From contig NC_064615.1 in the NCBI RefSeq assembly GCF_023898315.1, positions 738,456,450-738,520,449 of the forward strand: a DNA stretch of 64,000 nucleotides. Direction: 5' to 3'. Position 1 is the stretch's first letter. Every line of letters starts with the position of its first letter. A program made the translations under genes and the position numbers. Shown piece by piece: positions 11,995 to 23,369 of this stretch. Source of the stretch: Schistocerca nitens (lineage: Eukaryota > Arthropoda > Insecta > Orthoptera > Acrididae). Below the pieces are notes generated by a model that ran no database searches, had not been told where the DNA came from, and saw only the letters and a list, made by a program, of their open reading frames with translations.

Positions 11995-13734
11995 GTAAGG
12001 AACCATAGTGCAGTTATGTTCATTATTTTCTGAAAATATGTAAGACTGAATAATGTGTTTCATCAGATCAAAGGAAAAATGAGAAACATGTAATTCTTAA
12101 TAATTTTTATCTATATTTAAGGGTCCTTGTACAAAAATGTCAACAAATTTCTGTAAGGCAGCAAAATGTCTTGAGTGCTTAGCTTTGATAATAAGAGGAG
12201 TGTTTGAGAGGTTAATATGAAGAGAATTACAGATGAAATTTACAAGAACAAACTAATAACTTGCAATCCATGTGATTTATTGAGCTATTATTGCATTCTA
12301 ACTAAAAAGCAACATGATAAAAATGAGTGTATGATTTCAGAAAACAATCAGGTGTGAAATAAATGGTCATAGCAGTAACCATCATGCATGGACAAGGAGA
12401 CATAATCTATTAGTCAATACTGAATGATGTTGATGAAGATAATGTTTGTCTACTGAATTACGGAGTGTGATGTCGTTCTGTGTTTCATACATTACGTGTA
12501 ACATAAGATTTCTCCAATGAAATTGAATTTCTTGCATTATATTTTGTTTGATTTTTATTAATTTAATGAATTCCTGAAGGCAACATAATTAATTTTCTGA
12601 AGACATAAAAAGTTACCTATAGCTGTTGAAGAAAGCATAATATCAGTTACTGCTTTCTAGAATAATTTAGGAAACATGTGAGAAATCAAGAGGAGAATGG
12701 TTGGCATAGAATCAGAAGCACTTTATCCAAAGATTTTATTAGTGCATCCCTGTTTAATGCTTTTATAGCAAAGAATTCTTAGAATAAGGAGTAATCATTC
12801 TCTCCAGTTTGGACTGAAATTTGCAGTTATATAAATAAACTGATCAAATTCTCACTTACACAATTTGTATTTATGGCAAAGACCAATTCATCATTATGAC
12901 ACTTATTTTTGTAGTCTGTTATGTTAAAGAGGTTTGTTCTAGTATGTGTTAGTATACTGAAGGAGTTAGATGTAAATTCTACAGCTTCAGTTAGATCACA
13001 TATTCTTAGAAGTTCTAGTGGAAGTTTTCATATCTCCAAACTGAGATATGGATATGGAACGTAGAATATCATGCGAGAAGAGGGTGAGATAAATTATGAT
13101 TGATTAATGATTTTAAATCCACACTAATTTCCAAGGAGAAGTTTATTTTGTACCAGGCATGCTGTTATAGAAGCTGACTATATCAGCAATTTCCTGTTTC
13201 ATCTGCAGATGAAAGACAATGGAAGGGAAAGCTGTCAGTAGGCACCAACTGTCCACACTGTTGCATGAAGAACTGCCAGTACCCAGCATTTTGCTCTAAA
13301 TATAAATACTTAAACTTTTGCTCATCTTGTTTGAAGATGAACCTGAAACAGATCAAAAACTAGGTGAATTAAAATAAAGAGATATTTGGTAATTGACTGG
13401 TTGCAGCCATCTATACAGATTTTTCTGAAATTCCTGTTACAAACTTCTAGGACTTGTAGAGGTGAGTGAGAACATAATATTTCGAATAGCAAGCCATGTC
13501 TGGAAATGTACTATTTCTATTCTATGATTGTTTCAATTAAGATGTTTAACTCATCCACTTCTGCTTGAGGATTTGAATTAGATGTTATGCAGTACAGCTA
13601 TTAGGTAACAATTCAAAAGGAAACATAATGAAACATCCATTTATCACTTAAGCACATTTGTTTGTGTTAACACTTAAACGTTATATGTTTACATTATTCT
13701 GAAACATTACAGAACCCTGACTGTATAGAAGAGT
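11995..13734. other. intronic sequence, nothing recognised
   Basis: About 1.7 kb of AT-rich intron. I found no transposase, RT or SINE signature in it. Confidence 0.45.
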
Positions 13735-14890
13735 ACTGATGCATTACAATAGTGGCTCAATGTGATGACCACCAGCGTTGTTACAAACATTATATATTCA
13801 AAGCATGTTCTGGTGCACACTCTCCATACCACCTGGTATCTCTTCAACTTATAGTGCAGTGGCCAGAACTCATGCCAGCAGATCTTCTTCTGTCTCTACA
13901 GGAGTCTTGTAAGTTAAATTTTGCATATGAGCTCACAAGAAGTAGTCAACAGGAGCTAAGTCTGACGATGTGGTCATGTTGATGGACCACCTCAGCCTAT
14001 CCATCTTTCTCCACACCATCTTTGAAATGTCTCCAAATCAAACATGTGAAGTGAGGTGGTGCACCATCATGCTGAAACCACATTTCCTGGTGGACATTCA
14101 GCAGCACAGCTTCCAAGAATGAGTCCAATACATTTTGTAGGAAGATCAGGTATGCAGGACCAGTTATCTTGAGTGGAACGAGGTATAGCCCAATCACATG
14201 ACCATCCACAATACCTGCCCAAACATTAATACCAAGCCAGTGCTGAAATCCCTGAACATGTGTGGCATGAGGTTTTTTGTCTGCCCAGACATTACCGTGT
14301 TGAGAATTCAGAACACAGTTCCTTGTGAACTTACATTCATCTGTGAACAGAACTCAACATGGAAACGGGTGTATCTATGCAGCGGTGCAGAAACTACATG
14401 CGGTAGGCAATGTGTTGTGGAAAATTGGCTGGATCCATAGTGTGTACCATACATTAAGTGGTATGGAATTAATTGTTGCTCCCACAGAATGTCGCAGACA
14501 ATACTGTGACTAACAACCACTACACCCATAATTGTTCGAGTACTCATTGTCGGCGTCTCTTCAGTTCGATGCCGTACACCTTCTTCGAATTCAGCCATGT
14601 GACATTGCCATGGAGCACCACAGTCCTGCCTCCTCACAATGGAAGTACCTGTTTCTCAGAGCCACTGCATAAGTTGGGCAAATAGTTTGTGTGATGGCAT
14701 GCTACATTGTACTAAAGATTTGTGACACAGCTGATTAGCAGTTTTTATGTTACCTTGAGCTTTGCCATACTTAAGGAGCATATCTTTGCATTCCAAAAAA
14801 GTGTAACGAACCATTTTTTACTGTATCAGAGACACGCAGGCATTGAATAAATCTCACAGCAAGGCAGACGTTAAGTGATATCAAGCGACC
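13735..14890 (-). mobile_element. Tc1/mariner-IS630 transposase pseudogene (DUF4817-type group)
   Basis: Minus-strand 13997-14209 encodes DGHVIGLYLVPLKITGPAYL, then FLQNVLDSF, VHQEMWFQHDGAPPHF and a broken RHFKDGVEKDG. These are the central and second catalytic blocks of a Tc1/mariner-type transposase. The N-terminal side (14210-14640) is readable only across frameshifts. The N-terminal half of a related protein occurs separately at 36725-37100. The element ends are not defined. Confidence 0.72.
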
Positions 14891-15427
14891 ATCTGGTGTA
14901 GTACACATCATTCATCTACTCTATTGCATATCAGACAAGCAATTCTGAGACTTTTGTTTTTCCCTCAGCAGAAGTGGATGGGTTAAACATCTGAATTGAA
15001 ACCATCATAGCACAGAAATGGTACATTTCCAGTTATGGGTTCCTATTCAAATATTATGTACTCATGCTGTTAAATTTATTGCTTGTGAGGTTATAGGATC
15101 CAGACGATAAAGTTCCTCATTTTGCCAGAGGTAGTTTGTTTTTACAGAATATCAAAACTCTGTTTTGAAATCAGTGTTATTTATTTTTCTTCATATTTCT
15201 TCTTTCAGATTTCTACAATGGTTGTTACAAACTTCATTTCACCAAAATAACATTAGTAGTTGCATATTCGCAGAGCCAATTACTTTTTGCTGGGTGAATG
15301 TTATGGAATTGGTATCTTCTAGTTACAATAATTTCATAATCATAACATGAATTTTAATAAAAGTAATAGGAAAACAATAGCTATTAAACAGTAATAATGA
15401 ATTTTCAACATCAATTTGGTTTTAGAT
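14891..15427. other. intronic sequence, nothing recognised
   Basis: AT-rich sequence with no assignable repeat. Short open frames have no recognisable motif. Confidence 0.4.
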
Positions 15428-16110
15428 TAGAAGTTTTTGGAATATGACAAGGCGAAAGAGAGGACAGGAGAGAAGTAGAGAAATGGAAAACACTAGTAGG
15501 GATAGAAGGTATGTATAGGGCTGGAGTAGGAGCAGGAAAGTGGGTAGGTAGGTGGAGGATAGGGACTAACAAAGGTGAAACCAGGGTGATTTCAGGAACA
15601 AAGGGTATGTGTAGGGAGAGTTCCTATCTGCCAAATTCAGAAAAGCTGTAATTGATAGGAAGAATCCAGATGGCACAGGCTGTGAAGCAGTCTTTAAAAA
15701 TGAGGCACATTATGTTGGAGGATATGTTAAGCAACTGGATGGTCCAGCTGTCTCCTGGCCACAGTTTGTCGGTGCCCACTCATGAGGACAGACAGCTCAT
15801 AGTCATAGCACCCACATAGAAAGTGACACAGTTGTTGCAGCTTAATTTGTAGATCACATCACTGCTTTCTCATGTGGCTATGCCTATGATGGGATAGGAG
15901 ATCTCTGTGACAGGATTGGAGAAGGTCTTACTAAGAGGATGTATGGGACAGCTCTTGCATCTAGGTCTATTGCAGGGATATGACTCACGAGGCAAGGGGT
16001 TGGGAGCAGGGGTGAAGTGAAGATGGACAAGGATGTTGAGTAAGTTCCGCATGCGGTAGAATAGCGCTGTGGGAGGAGTGGGGAACATATTCCTCATTTC
16101 AGGGCCTCAA
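15428..16110 (-). mobile_element. Penelope-like element 3' portion, left (inverted) copy
   Basis: The minus strand from about 16097 downward encodes LLNILVHLHFTPAPNPLPRE, NRPRCKSCPI, ISYPIIGIAT and then VIYKLSCNNCVTFYVGA. This matches the region before and into a GIY-YIG-like fold (Y..C..C..FYVG) found at the C-terminus of Penelope-like reverse transcriptases. Stops follow. The equivalent protein is encoded on the + strand at 16252-16650, so the two copies face away from a short central spacer. Confidence 0.65.
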
Positions 16111-16239
16111 AAGAGGTACTTGAAATCCTGGCAGAGAATGTGATTCATCTGCTCCAGTCTTGGTGGTACTGAGTTGCAAGAGGAGTGCTCTGTTGTAGCT
16201 GGACAGCTACAGAGACTACTCATTCTACACCAGTGTTTC

Positions 16240-17130
16240 ATATAGCTTTTATTGTGCACTGAAACCAGAAATATGCTTACCACTCCTTCCACAGTGGTAT
16301 TCAAACTCCCTCTGAACCTAATCAACATCCTTGTCCACCCCTACTCCATCCCTGCCCCCATCCCCTTGCCACATGGCTCATATCCCTGCTATAGACCTAG
16401 ATACAAGACCTGTTGGATACTTCCTCCCAGTTCCACATACTCCAGTCCTGTTACACCCATTTCCTATCCTGTCAAAGGCAGAGCCATCTGTGAAAGCAGC
16501 TATGTGATCTACCAACTATTCTGCAACCACTGTGCCACTTTTTACATGAGCATGGCAACTAAGAAGCTGTCTGTCCACATGAATAACCAATGGCAAACTG
16601 TGGCCAAGAGACAGCTGGCCATCCAGTTGCTGAACATGCTGCCAAAATGATGTGCCTCACTTAAATGACTGTTCCACAGTGCGTGCCGCTTGGATTCTTT
16701 CTACCAACACCAGCTTTTCTGAATTATGCAGGTGGGAACCCTCTCTACAACATATACTTCATTCCTGTAACCTCACTGGTCTCAGCTTTCACTACTCCAT
16801 GTCCTCCACTTACCTATCCATTTCCTTGCTTCTCATTCAAGTACTACGCTTGCCATTGCACCTAATAGAGTTTGCCCTTTTCTCTACTTCTTGTCTCTCC
16901 CCCTTCCTCTCTCCACCAACTCCAGCAAAGCCTCCTGACATTGCTCCTAGCAGCCCTATTTTGTCCATCACATCCCTGCCTGCTGCCACAGACAGAACTG
17001 AATTATCCTTTACCCATACCCTACTATTTCTCCCCCTCACTGTTCAATGCTGTCTCCTTACCATGACCACACATCCTAAAAGATTGCTGCTCATGTTAGG
17101 TGCAAGTGCAGTTAGGCCTCAGCTCACAGA
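16240..17130 (+). mobile_element. Penelope-like element 3' portion, right copy
   Basis: The + strand frame 16252-16650 reads LLNLINILVHPYSIPAPIPL-type sequence, then YRPRYKTCWI, ISYPVKGRAICESSYVIYQL and FCNHCATFYMSM. These are the same blocks as the inverted copy at 15428-16110, including the (C/N)xxC..FY(V/M) pattern of a GIY-YIG-like domain in which the glycine is lost here. A proline/serine-rich region (16652-17130) follows. In the copy at 32590-35045 the same C-terminal block (FxELCRW, here 16714-16740) recurs. This copy is inactive. Confidence 0.65.
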
Positions 17131-17320
17131 GACATTGACCGTGTGTGTGTAAATTGTGCTTGTGTGAATGTGTGTATGTTCTACTTCAGAAAAGTACTTT
17201 GTCCGAAAGGTTATATGTGAATATTTTAGAAGTCTTTTCCATTGTGCCTGTCTGCAACTCAGTGGCTCCTCTTTGTGGTAAGTAGCAATCTATCCTTTCC
17301 ATAATATTGTTGCTATTACA
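17131..17320 (+). repeat. Penelope-like 3' terminal repeat with GT-rich core
   Basis: After a GT-rich run come a TTTGTCCGAAAGG motif and GTGCCTGTCTGCAACTCAG. The repeat ends in GTGGTAAGTAGCAATCTATCC and AATATTGTTGC. The same order ends the repeats at 17870-18063, 21175-21600 and 62041-62281. It directly follows the PLE coding remnant, which suggests that these dispersed repeats are PLE ends. Confidence 0.6.
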
Positions 17321-17370
17321 TCATAAACTTTCTGCTGACTTTGGTCAATAGAAAACTGCATCAGATAGTT

Positions 17371-17555
17371 TCCAGAATGAAATTTTCACTCTGCAGTAGA
17401 ATGTGCGTTGATACGAAACTTCCTGGCAGATTAAAACTGTGAGCCAGACCTAGACTTGAATCAGGACCTTTGCCTTTCACACGCAAGTGCTCTACCAACA
17501 GAGCTACCCAAGCATGACTCATGATCTGTTCTCACAGTTTTACTTCTGCCAAATT
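17371..17555 (-). repeat. tRNA-derived SINE, family 2
   Basis: The repeat begins on the + strand as CCAGAATGAAATTTTCACTC and continues GAAACTTCCTGGCAGATTAAAACTG. On the minus strand it shows the A box (TAGCTCTGTTGGTAGAGCAC) and a diverged B box. Same family as 8255-8525. Confidence 0.75.
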
Positions 17556-17869
17556 GTAAACTTAATTCTCTGTATCAAACAGTTCATACTCAGAATTTTG
17601 CATAATTCCTGATACTTTGCACCAGGTAAGTTGATGCAGTGTTTAGCACACATATCATATTTTGGAGTAGAAGATACTGAATTCCTATTAGAGAATCCAA
17701 TTTGGAAGTCCCTAAATCACTTTATAAGGGTGCAGTGTAATTGCTTTGCTGCTCATTGGTAATTGAGGTAATTCTCCATTATTTACGAATTTAGTGTTGA
17801 TAGGGCATTACAATCTAATTTTGTTTGCTGTCACGTATATTTGTGTACAAAGAGGAATCAAATGAAAAC
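17556..17869. other. intronic sequence, nothing recognised
   Basis: A short AT-rich spacer between two repeats. Confidence 0.4.
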
Positions 17870-18063
17870 AACAAAGTTGTGTTTGTGTGAGTGTATATGT
17901 GTGTGTTTGTTGTCTAATTTTGATGAAGGCCTTACTGGGTGAAAGCTATATTTGTGACAGTCTTTTTGTTGTGCTTATATGCAACTCAGCATCTCCACTA
18001 AATGGTGAGTGGCAACTTTCATTTCATAATATTGTTACATTCCGTCCTAGATTTTCCATTGTT
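17870..18063 (+). repeat. Penelope-like terminal repeat with hammerhead-like core
   Basis: A GT-rich lead is followed by TTGATGA, A, GGCC-loop-GGGT, GAAAGC (17920-17945), which is a hammerhead-like core with C3 changed to T. Then come GACAGTCTTTTTGTTGTGC, ATGCAACTCAGCATCTCC, GGTGAGTGGCAACTTTC and the ATTTTCCATTGTTTGA end also seen at 62300. Confidence 0.65.
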
Positions 18064-18182
18064 TGATAGATCTGTCCTGCACATATAACATATACTGATA
18101 TTTTTTCCAGCGATGAAAAGTCTTTTATTAACTAATATCCATCTTTGTACAAAGCTACACAATGGTAACTGCCTGTCAATTC

Positions 18183-18184
<2 letters not shown>

Positions 18185-18232
<48 letters not shown>
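18185..18232. repeat. (GT)n microsatellite
   Basis: Uninterrupted GT dinucleotides for about 48 bases. Confidence 0.97.
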
Positions 18233-18233
<1 letters not shown>

Positions 18234-19135
18234 ATCTGAAGAAACATGCTGGAGGATGACCCTAGCCCTGGAGAATCTCAAATTATCATTCATAAAGAAA
18301 ATATTATCCTAAATGACAGTCTTATATGGACAGATCACTGGTACACAATTGATGATGTAACTCTACTCTTTCATACCATTCATAGATGTGCATGATTGGT
18401 TGGTGAAATGTAATTGTGCACACTGTGAAATATACCTTCAAAAATGAGAATAGACATCACTCAAAGGAACTGTATGATGTCTATGGATGAAACCTGATGC
18501 AAACATACAGACTAAACGTCAGGTGACACAATATGCTGAGCAAACGCAAATCATTGCAACATAATAAAAGTACCAAACATTTCACAACCACAAATGGAGT
18601 GTTACTCATCCTCTTGTTTAAAGGGACACTATATCCCATTTATGATACTTGCATCTGCTCATTACTGTGATGTTACTTTCTGTAGCATACGATTTAAAAC
18701 AAGTGGCCCAGACATAATTAGTAAAGATGAAATTACATACATCACAATTCAGCATAGAAACTATCCAGGACTTGCACAATGAGCCACTATAATGCCTAGA
18801 CGTATCAGATCATAATTCCCAGGTTTAGAAAAGCTACATGGAGATGCAATTAAGACAGTAAAGCAGTGATGCTACCAACAGTAAAAATTTAAACAGTGTA
18901 CAAAAACTCAGTGATCAGGATAGATATGTGTCTGAATTCTGATCATAATTATGTTGAAATTCAAATTCCTTTAGTTGGGTACTTTTCCTTATTGTCATTT
19001 GACTGAAACTGATATTAACCTACCTTTCCTTTTTGATTCCTGTTCTCAGATAGTGTTAATTCATCAATTAAATCTTTAAACAATAATTTCTATCAGTATT
19101 CAAATTGTTTGTGTAACTGATTTTTATGGTTTCAG
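18233..19135. other. intronic sequence, nothing recognised
   Basis: No gene or repeat was identified. The last 20 bases form the pyrimidine-rich acceptor of the next anoctamin exon. Confidence 0.45.
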
Positions 19136-19302
19136 CCTGGAGATCTGTAATAAGTCTGGACCTGGCAATATCACACTCTGTCCACATTGTGACAAAGCAT
19201 GTTCTTTTACCACACTGTATCAGTCATGTACATTTGCAAAACTCACATATCTGTTTGACAATCCAGCTACTGTCTTCTTTGCTATTTTTATGTCTTTCTG
19301 GG
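19136..19302 (+). CDS. anoctamin exon, cysteine-rich loop and second membrane segment
   Basis: This 167-bp exon lies between TGGTTTCAG and TGGG/GTAAGT. Using the AG carried over from the preceding exon it reads SLEICNKSGPGNITLCPHCD, KACSFTTLYQSCTFAKLTYL and FDNPATVFFAIFMSFWG. The spaced cysteines (CPHCDKAC, SC) are the extracellular disulfide cluster typical of anoctamins, and FDNPATVFFAIFM starts the second helix. NIT is a potential N-glycosylation site. The exon ends with one base that is completed in the next exon. Confidence 0.96.
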
Positions 19303-20385
19303 GTAAGTTACTTTTTTATGTTTCATTTTGATCCATAGCATATGTCACTGCATGAAATATTAAAAACTTTAATGTTGAATTAAACACACCATGAGACTGG
19401 TATATAGCAGAGGTGAAAACAATGTTGGGGTTACCAAAGGTGAGGAAAGTGACACTGCCACCTATGGGAATTATATACTATTTTATTTATTTGTGTAAGC
19501 ACAGTGAAAAGCTATTAAAGAACTTAGATGTGACTTAGTAGGTATGTGGGTGTCAGACTACACATCCAAAGATTCACACAGCCCTCTTAGAAGAATGTAC
19601 ACCATCTGTAGACATTGCTATGGTCCAACTCCATACACGCCACACATGTCCCTGTGAATTTCACTCAGTTTATGCTCTTTGGATCACAAATATCAAACTG
19701 CTCTCTGATGCTCTTCACAAGCTGGTGACAGTAACATGTGTGCTACTTTTGTTTCATAGTTCAGGCTTCTTTTGCTAGAGCTGCATATAAAAACAAAATA
19801 CTCTCTGTAGAGCAAACTTCAAACTATATCGTCATGCAATTTCAACATTCCAACTGTGTTATAAGGGGGGGAGAGGGGGGGGGGGTAAATTATTTTGTGT
19901 TACTTTCCGATCCTACCCCTTATGCTGTATTGTCCTCACAAGCTTTGGAGCTTATTCACAGATAATTTAATGCAGAAAATGTTGAATTAAAAATATTTAA
20001 GTAATGTTACAAAAGAATAACATTTGTATTATGAAGAGAACTCATGTCTGGTGATAACAGTGTTGTGTTTTCTATAACTGAATATAATTTTGGGTTGGTA
20101 AAATGAATTTGAAAGAAAAATTCATTATCAGCCACTAGATATAAAATGTACTTGCACATAGATAAAACTTCAAACAGTAACATCAACTTTATCTAAAATG
20201 CAAAAAGAAAGACAATTTCTGATACATACAAATATTATTATTTCATCCCCAGTACCATTGGTGGAAATGTGACCCAAAATGCAAATGAATCCAATGAGTA
20301 ATATGAATGAAATTAAATGGAACCGGACAAACTGAGATACAAAATATGGATGGTAATATAGTATTACAGGCCAAATCAGATATTG
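19303..20385. other. intronic sequence with a poly-G tract
   Basis: Contains a G-rich run at 19865-19885 (GGGGGGGAGAGGGGGGGGGG-like). The remainder is AT-rich and unassigned. Confidence 0.45.
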
Positions 20386-20715
20386 CTAATAATGATTTAT
20401 TTGAATTTTATAATACCTGAAGTAATGTTCAAAACAATGTTTGGAGATATACTTAAATCTGTTCATGAATTGTATGGAATTGCGGAGGTCCACTGGAAGT
20501 TGGCAGCATGAAAAATGGAGATTAAGAACGTATTCCATACCTCCTATAGCCGCATTGATGCATCTTATATTACAGAACAAAAAATTAAAGTTACGCGGAG
20601 TAGAAGAATTTTGGGTTAAAGTCAACTGATGTGCCTCTTGATGTAAAATAATAAATGCTATATAAAATCTGAAAGTTAAGTATAGTAACTGAAGCATTTC
20701 ACTATACTTGAACTT
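20386..20715 (-). pseudogene. LINE C-terminal fragment (tentative)
   Basis: The minus strand carries an open frame with LLYLTFRFYIAF, NTR-like STPRNFNFLF, then QLPVDLRNSIQFMNRFKYIS. Placement and spacing resemble the C-terminal end of Jockey/CR1-type LINE proteins (YNTR..N, then LP.DLR...S...FK). No RT core is present. It may be a solo 3' fragment, and similarity is by eye only. Confidence 0.45.
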
Positions 20716-21174
20716 TTTCATTGTCAGCTTTTTGTTTAGTTTCTTTTCTGCTAATAATACTTTAATAACAGTACACCACCCTCAGTCAAAATCTTTATTT
20801 TCGTATTTAAATCTAAAGAATTTCAGAGCTACAGCTCCATGTTAAAGGACTGATTGATGTTTTTGCGAGTTAAATCTTCAGTTTATCACCTAGCAGTAAA
20901 TGAACAACACATTCGTAAACCAAAAACTGTGTCATTCCTTTATAGTCAAGTGATAAAAGGTGCAGAGATGCATCTCAAAAAAACAGTCAGTCCTTAAAAA
21001 TATAGGTGCTGCTCTGAAATGCATTGGGCATAAATAGATAAATAAATGAATGAAAAGGGTGGAGTATAACTGACACACTTCTAAACTAGTTGCAGGAGGC
21101 TGCAGTTGAGTCAAATAAAAGCTACTATGACTAACATGTATCAGTAAATATAGTTCACATATGACAATCTTATG
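20716..21174. other. intronic sequence, nothing recognised
   Basis: AT-rich spacer between the LINE scrap and the palindromic repeat. Confidence 0.4.
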
Positions 21175-21251
21175 AAAAGGATAGTTGCTATTCACCATAT
21201 GGCGGAGATGCTGAGCTAACAAGGCCTTTGTCAAAAGTAGCAAAAGTAGAC

Positions 21252-21291
<40 letters not shown>

Positions 21292-21389
21292 ACAGTCTCT
21301 GGCAGCTGAAGCCACATTATGAGTGTAGTATGGCTCCAACTGCCAGAGACTGGTCATGTGTGTGTGAGAGTTGTGTGTGTGTGTGAGAG

Positions 21390-21444
<55 letters not shown>

Positions 21445-21600
21445 GTCTACTTTTGACAAAGGCCTTGTTGGCTGAAAGCTTATTTTGTGACAGTCTTTTT
21501 GTTGTGCCTATCTGTGAATCAGCATCTCCGCTATATTGTGAGTAGCAGCTACCCTTTTCACAATAATGTTACATTCCATTTTGGGTTTTCCACTGTTTCA
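21175..21600. repeat. palindromic Penelope-like repeat with CA/TG core
   Basis: The left end (ATAGTTGCTATTCACCATAT, GGCGGAGATGCTGAG) is inverted at the right end (AGCATCTCCGCTATATTGTG, AGTAGCAGCTACCC). Inside, AAGTAGACAACACAC mirrors GTGTGTTTTGTCTACTTT. At the centre CAGTCTCTGGCAG mirrors CTGCCAGAGACTG. A CA run lies at 21252-21292 and TG runs at 21371-21441. A hammerhead-like core (TTGACAA..GGCC..GGCTGAAAGC) sits at 21453-21479. This explains why an antisense His-Thr repeat frame appears here. Confidence 0.75.
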
Positions 21601-21679
21601 TTTCACATATGAGTTTCTTTTTTCTGAACTGCTCATTAGTATTAATATTCTCCTGATAAAATTCAAATGATTTTTGTAG

Positions 21680-21897
21680 CTACCACCTTTCTTGAACTCT
21701 GGAAACGACGACAAGCAGTAATTGTGTGGGAATGGGACTTGCAAAATGCTGAAGAAGATGAAGAACCAAGACCAGAGTTTGAGACATCAGTTAAAACATT
21801 CCGCATCAATCCAGTCACACATGAAAAAGAGCCATATCTTCCCACATGGAGCAAAGCTTGGAGGCTTCTGGCAACTACTACAGTCGTGTTTCTCATG
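21680..21897 (+). CDS. anoctamin exon, intracellular loop after helix 2
   Basis: This 218-bp exon lies between TTTTTGTAG and CTCATG/GTGAGG. It begins by completing the split alanine codon: ATTFLELWKRRQAVIVWEWD, then LQNAEEDEEPRPEFE and PVTHEKEPYLPTWSKAWRLL. ATTFLELWKRRQA..WEWD is the most recognisable anoctamin signature. The acidic stretch EEDEEPRPEFE is in the usual place of the first intracellular loop. The exon ends in phase 0 inside the third helix (ATTTVVFLM). Confidence 0.97.
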
Positions 21898-22509
21898 GTG
21901 AGGTTGTTATAGACAGTGTGAAACTGTAGCTTAATACAAATTAATTAATCTTGAACTTCTATTTAACACATGTTTTTAATAAATCGTAGTATAATTAAAT
22001 TGTATGTTAGTTGGTGTTTGTCATGAGCTCTACAGTACAGCCACAATGGTTGTTAGCTGTGTATTAGTGCTTGTTTGCTACAAAGGAAGCAGCCTGTCTG
22101 CATGTGCATAATTTTTGTGTTTGCTTTGCTCTGATGAGAAACAATTGGCTACTAACTGTGCCGGCTGTTATGCACTGTTTGAACTTTGAAGTTCTGATTT
22201 GGGGGTGGGGGGGGGGGAGGGGGGGGGCGCTTGCTTGGTTCTATGGTGTGAAATGTCTGCTAAAAGTTAATTTTAATTTAAGTAGAATGATTTATCATAC
22301 ACAGTGCTGAATCCAGCATTTAACGGGGAATTTGATTACAGTGTCTTCACTAACTGGAAGCTGGTCACAATTGATGATTAACATATAAAAATACTCTGGA
22401 CTTTAATTTTATGTAAATTAGGGTTAGTGTATCTAATTTTAACACTTTTGTGATAATTAAGAGTGATAACTCTCATGAATTTTCTGCAAAACTCATACTA
22501 TTCTTTCAG
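21898..22509. other. short intron with a poly-G tract
   Basis: This 612-bp intron separates two anoctamin exons. It contains a G-rich run at about 22201-22227 that is almost pure G and prone to polymorphism. No mobile element was recognised. Confidence 0.6.
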
Positions 22510-22671
22510 GTTGTTGTTGTGATGGGGACAGTTCTAGGAACAATAATCTACAGAATTGCACTAATAACAGTGTTTCATAGCAGTGGAGGTTTCTTCAATA
22601 CACATGCCAAGATTTTCACATCGGTCACAGCTGCCGTTATCAACTTAACGATCATCATGATTCTGACAAGG
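22510..22671 (+). CDS. anoctamin exon with transmembrane helices 3-4
   Basis: This exon of 54 codons lies between TTCTTTCAG and ACAAG/GGTAATA (phase 0 both sides). It reads VVVVMGTVLGTIIYRIALIT, then VFHSSGGFFNTHAKIFTSVT and AAVINLTIIMILTR. GxxIYRI and the TxxTAAxINLxxIxxL pattern are family hallmarks. It supplies two membrane-spanning stretches. Confidence 0.96.
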
Positions 22672-23369
22672 GTAATATTACAAAATAAGTAATGAACTAT
22701 AGAAACAAAATTTCTGCTATATTACTCTAAACTTTTATTGTTATTCTATTGTACATTCCATTTCTTCTTTACAAGTAACAAAAACTGCAGTAAGTAATTA
22801 CTATCCATATAGCAAAGACAGGGTGATCCTAACTCTTTAAAACATTACTGACTGCAGCACTCTGTTGATGTTAAAATATTCAAAGATGGCTTCAAATAAT
22901 GAAAAACCTGTAATTTAAGAACAATTTGCCCCATCTTGATAATGCTAAATTTAACATATTTATATCACATTTTTCTGGAACTGTCCAAGGTAATAAAGCA
23001 AAACTTTGCCAGGATATAGAGTCATATCATGTACATTCACTGTTCTAGTGTCAAGTATCAAACATTGTTAGGAACAGTATATCAATTTTTTAATGAAGGT
23101 CTTAAAAATTTTTGTAATTGAAAAAAATATATATATATTTTTTTTTTATCAAGCTATGAGTACTATCTCTACCATTGTAAATCCACATAAACATAGTACT
23201 GTTCTAAGTGGTAAAAATTTCAGTGTTAGGTTAAATAGTTTCTGGCATAGTGGCAAACTTTTTTTAATTAAAAGAAAGAGAGAGAGAAGAAGGAGGAGGC
23301 GGAGAAGAAGAAGAAGAAGCTAGTTTTTCATAAATCACATTTGAAAGTTGAAGTAAGGGAAAACCCACA
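22672..23369. other. intronic sequence with a purine-rich tract
   Basis: AT-rich sequence with a GA/AAG-rich run at 23269-23320. No coding signal was recognised. Confidence 0.45.

Noticed and set aside
16652-17152. 166-codon proline/serine-rich frame
   Set aside because: It lies downstream of the PLE coding blocks and is best read as decayed element sequence.
18185-18232. CRISPR-like array
   Set aside because: Simple GT repeat with no spacers; the organism is an animal.
20932-21459. 175-codon antisense frame rich in His-Thr
   Set aside because: It is a translation of CA/TG microsatellites inside a palindromic repeat.
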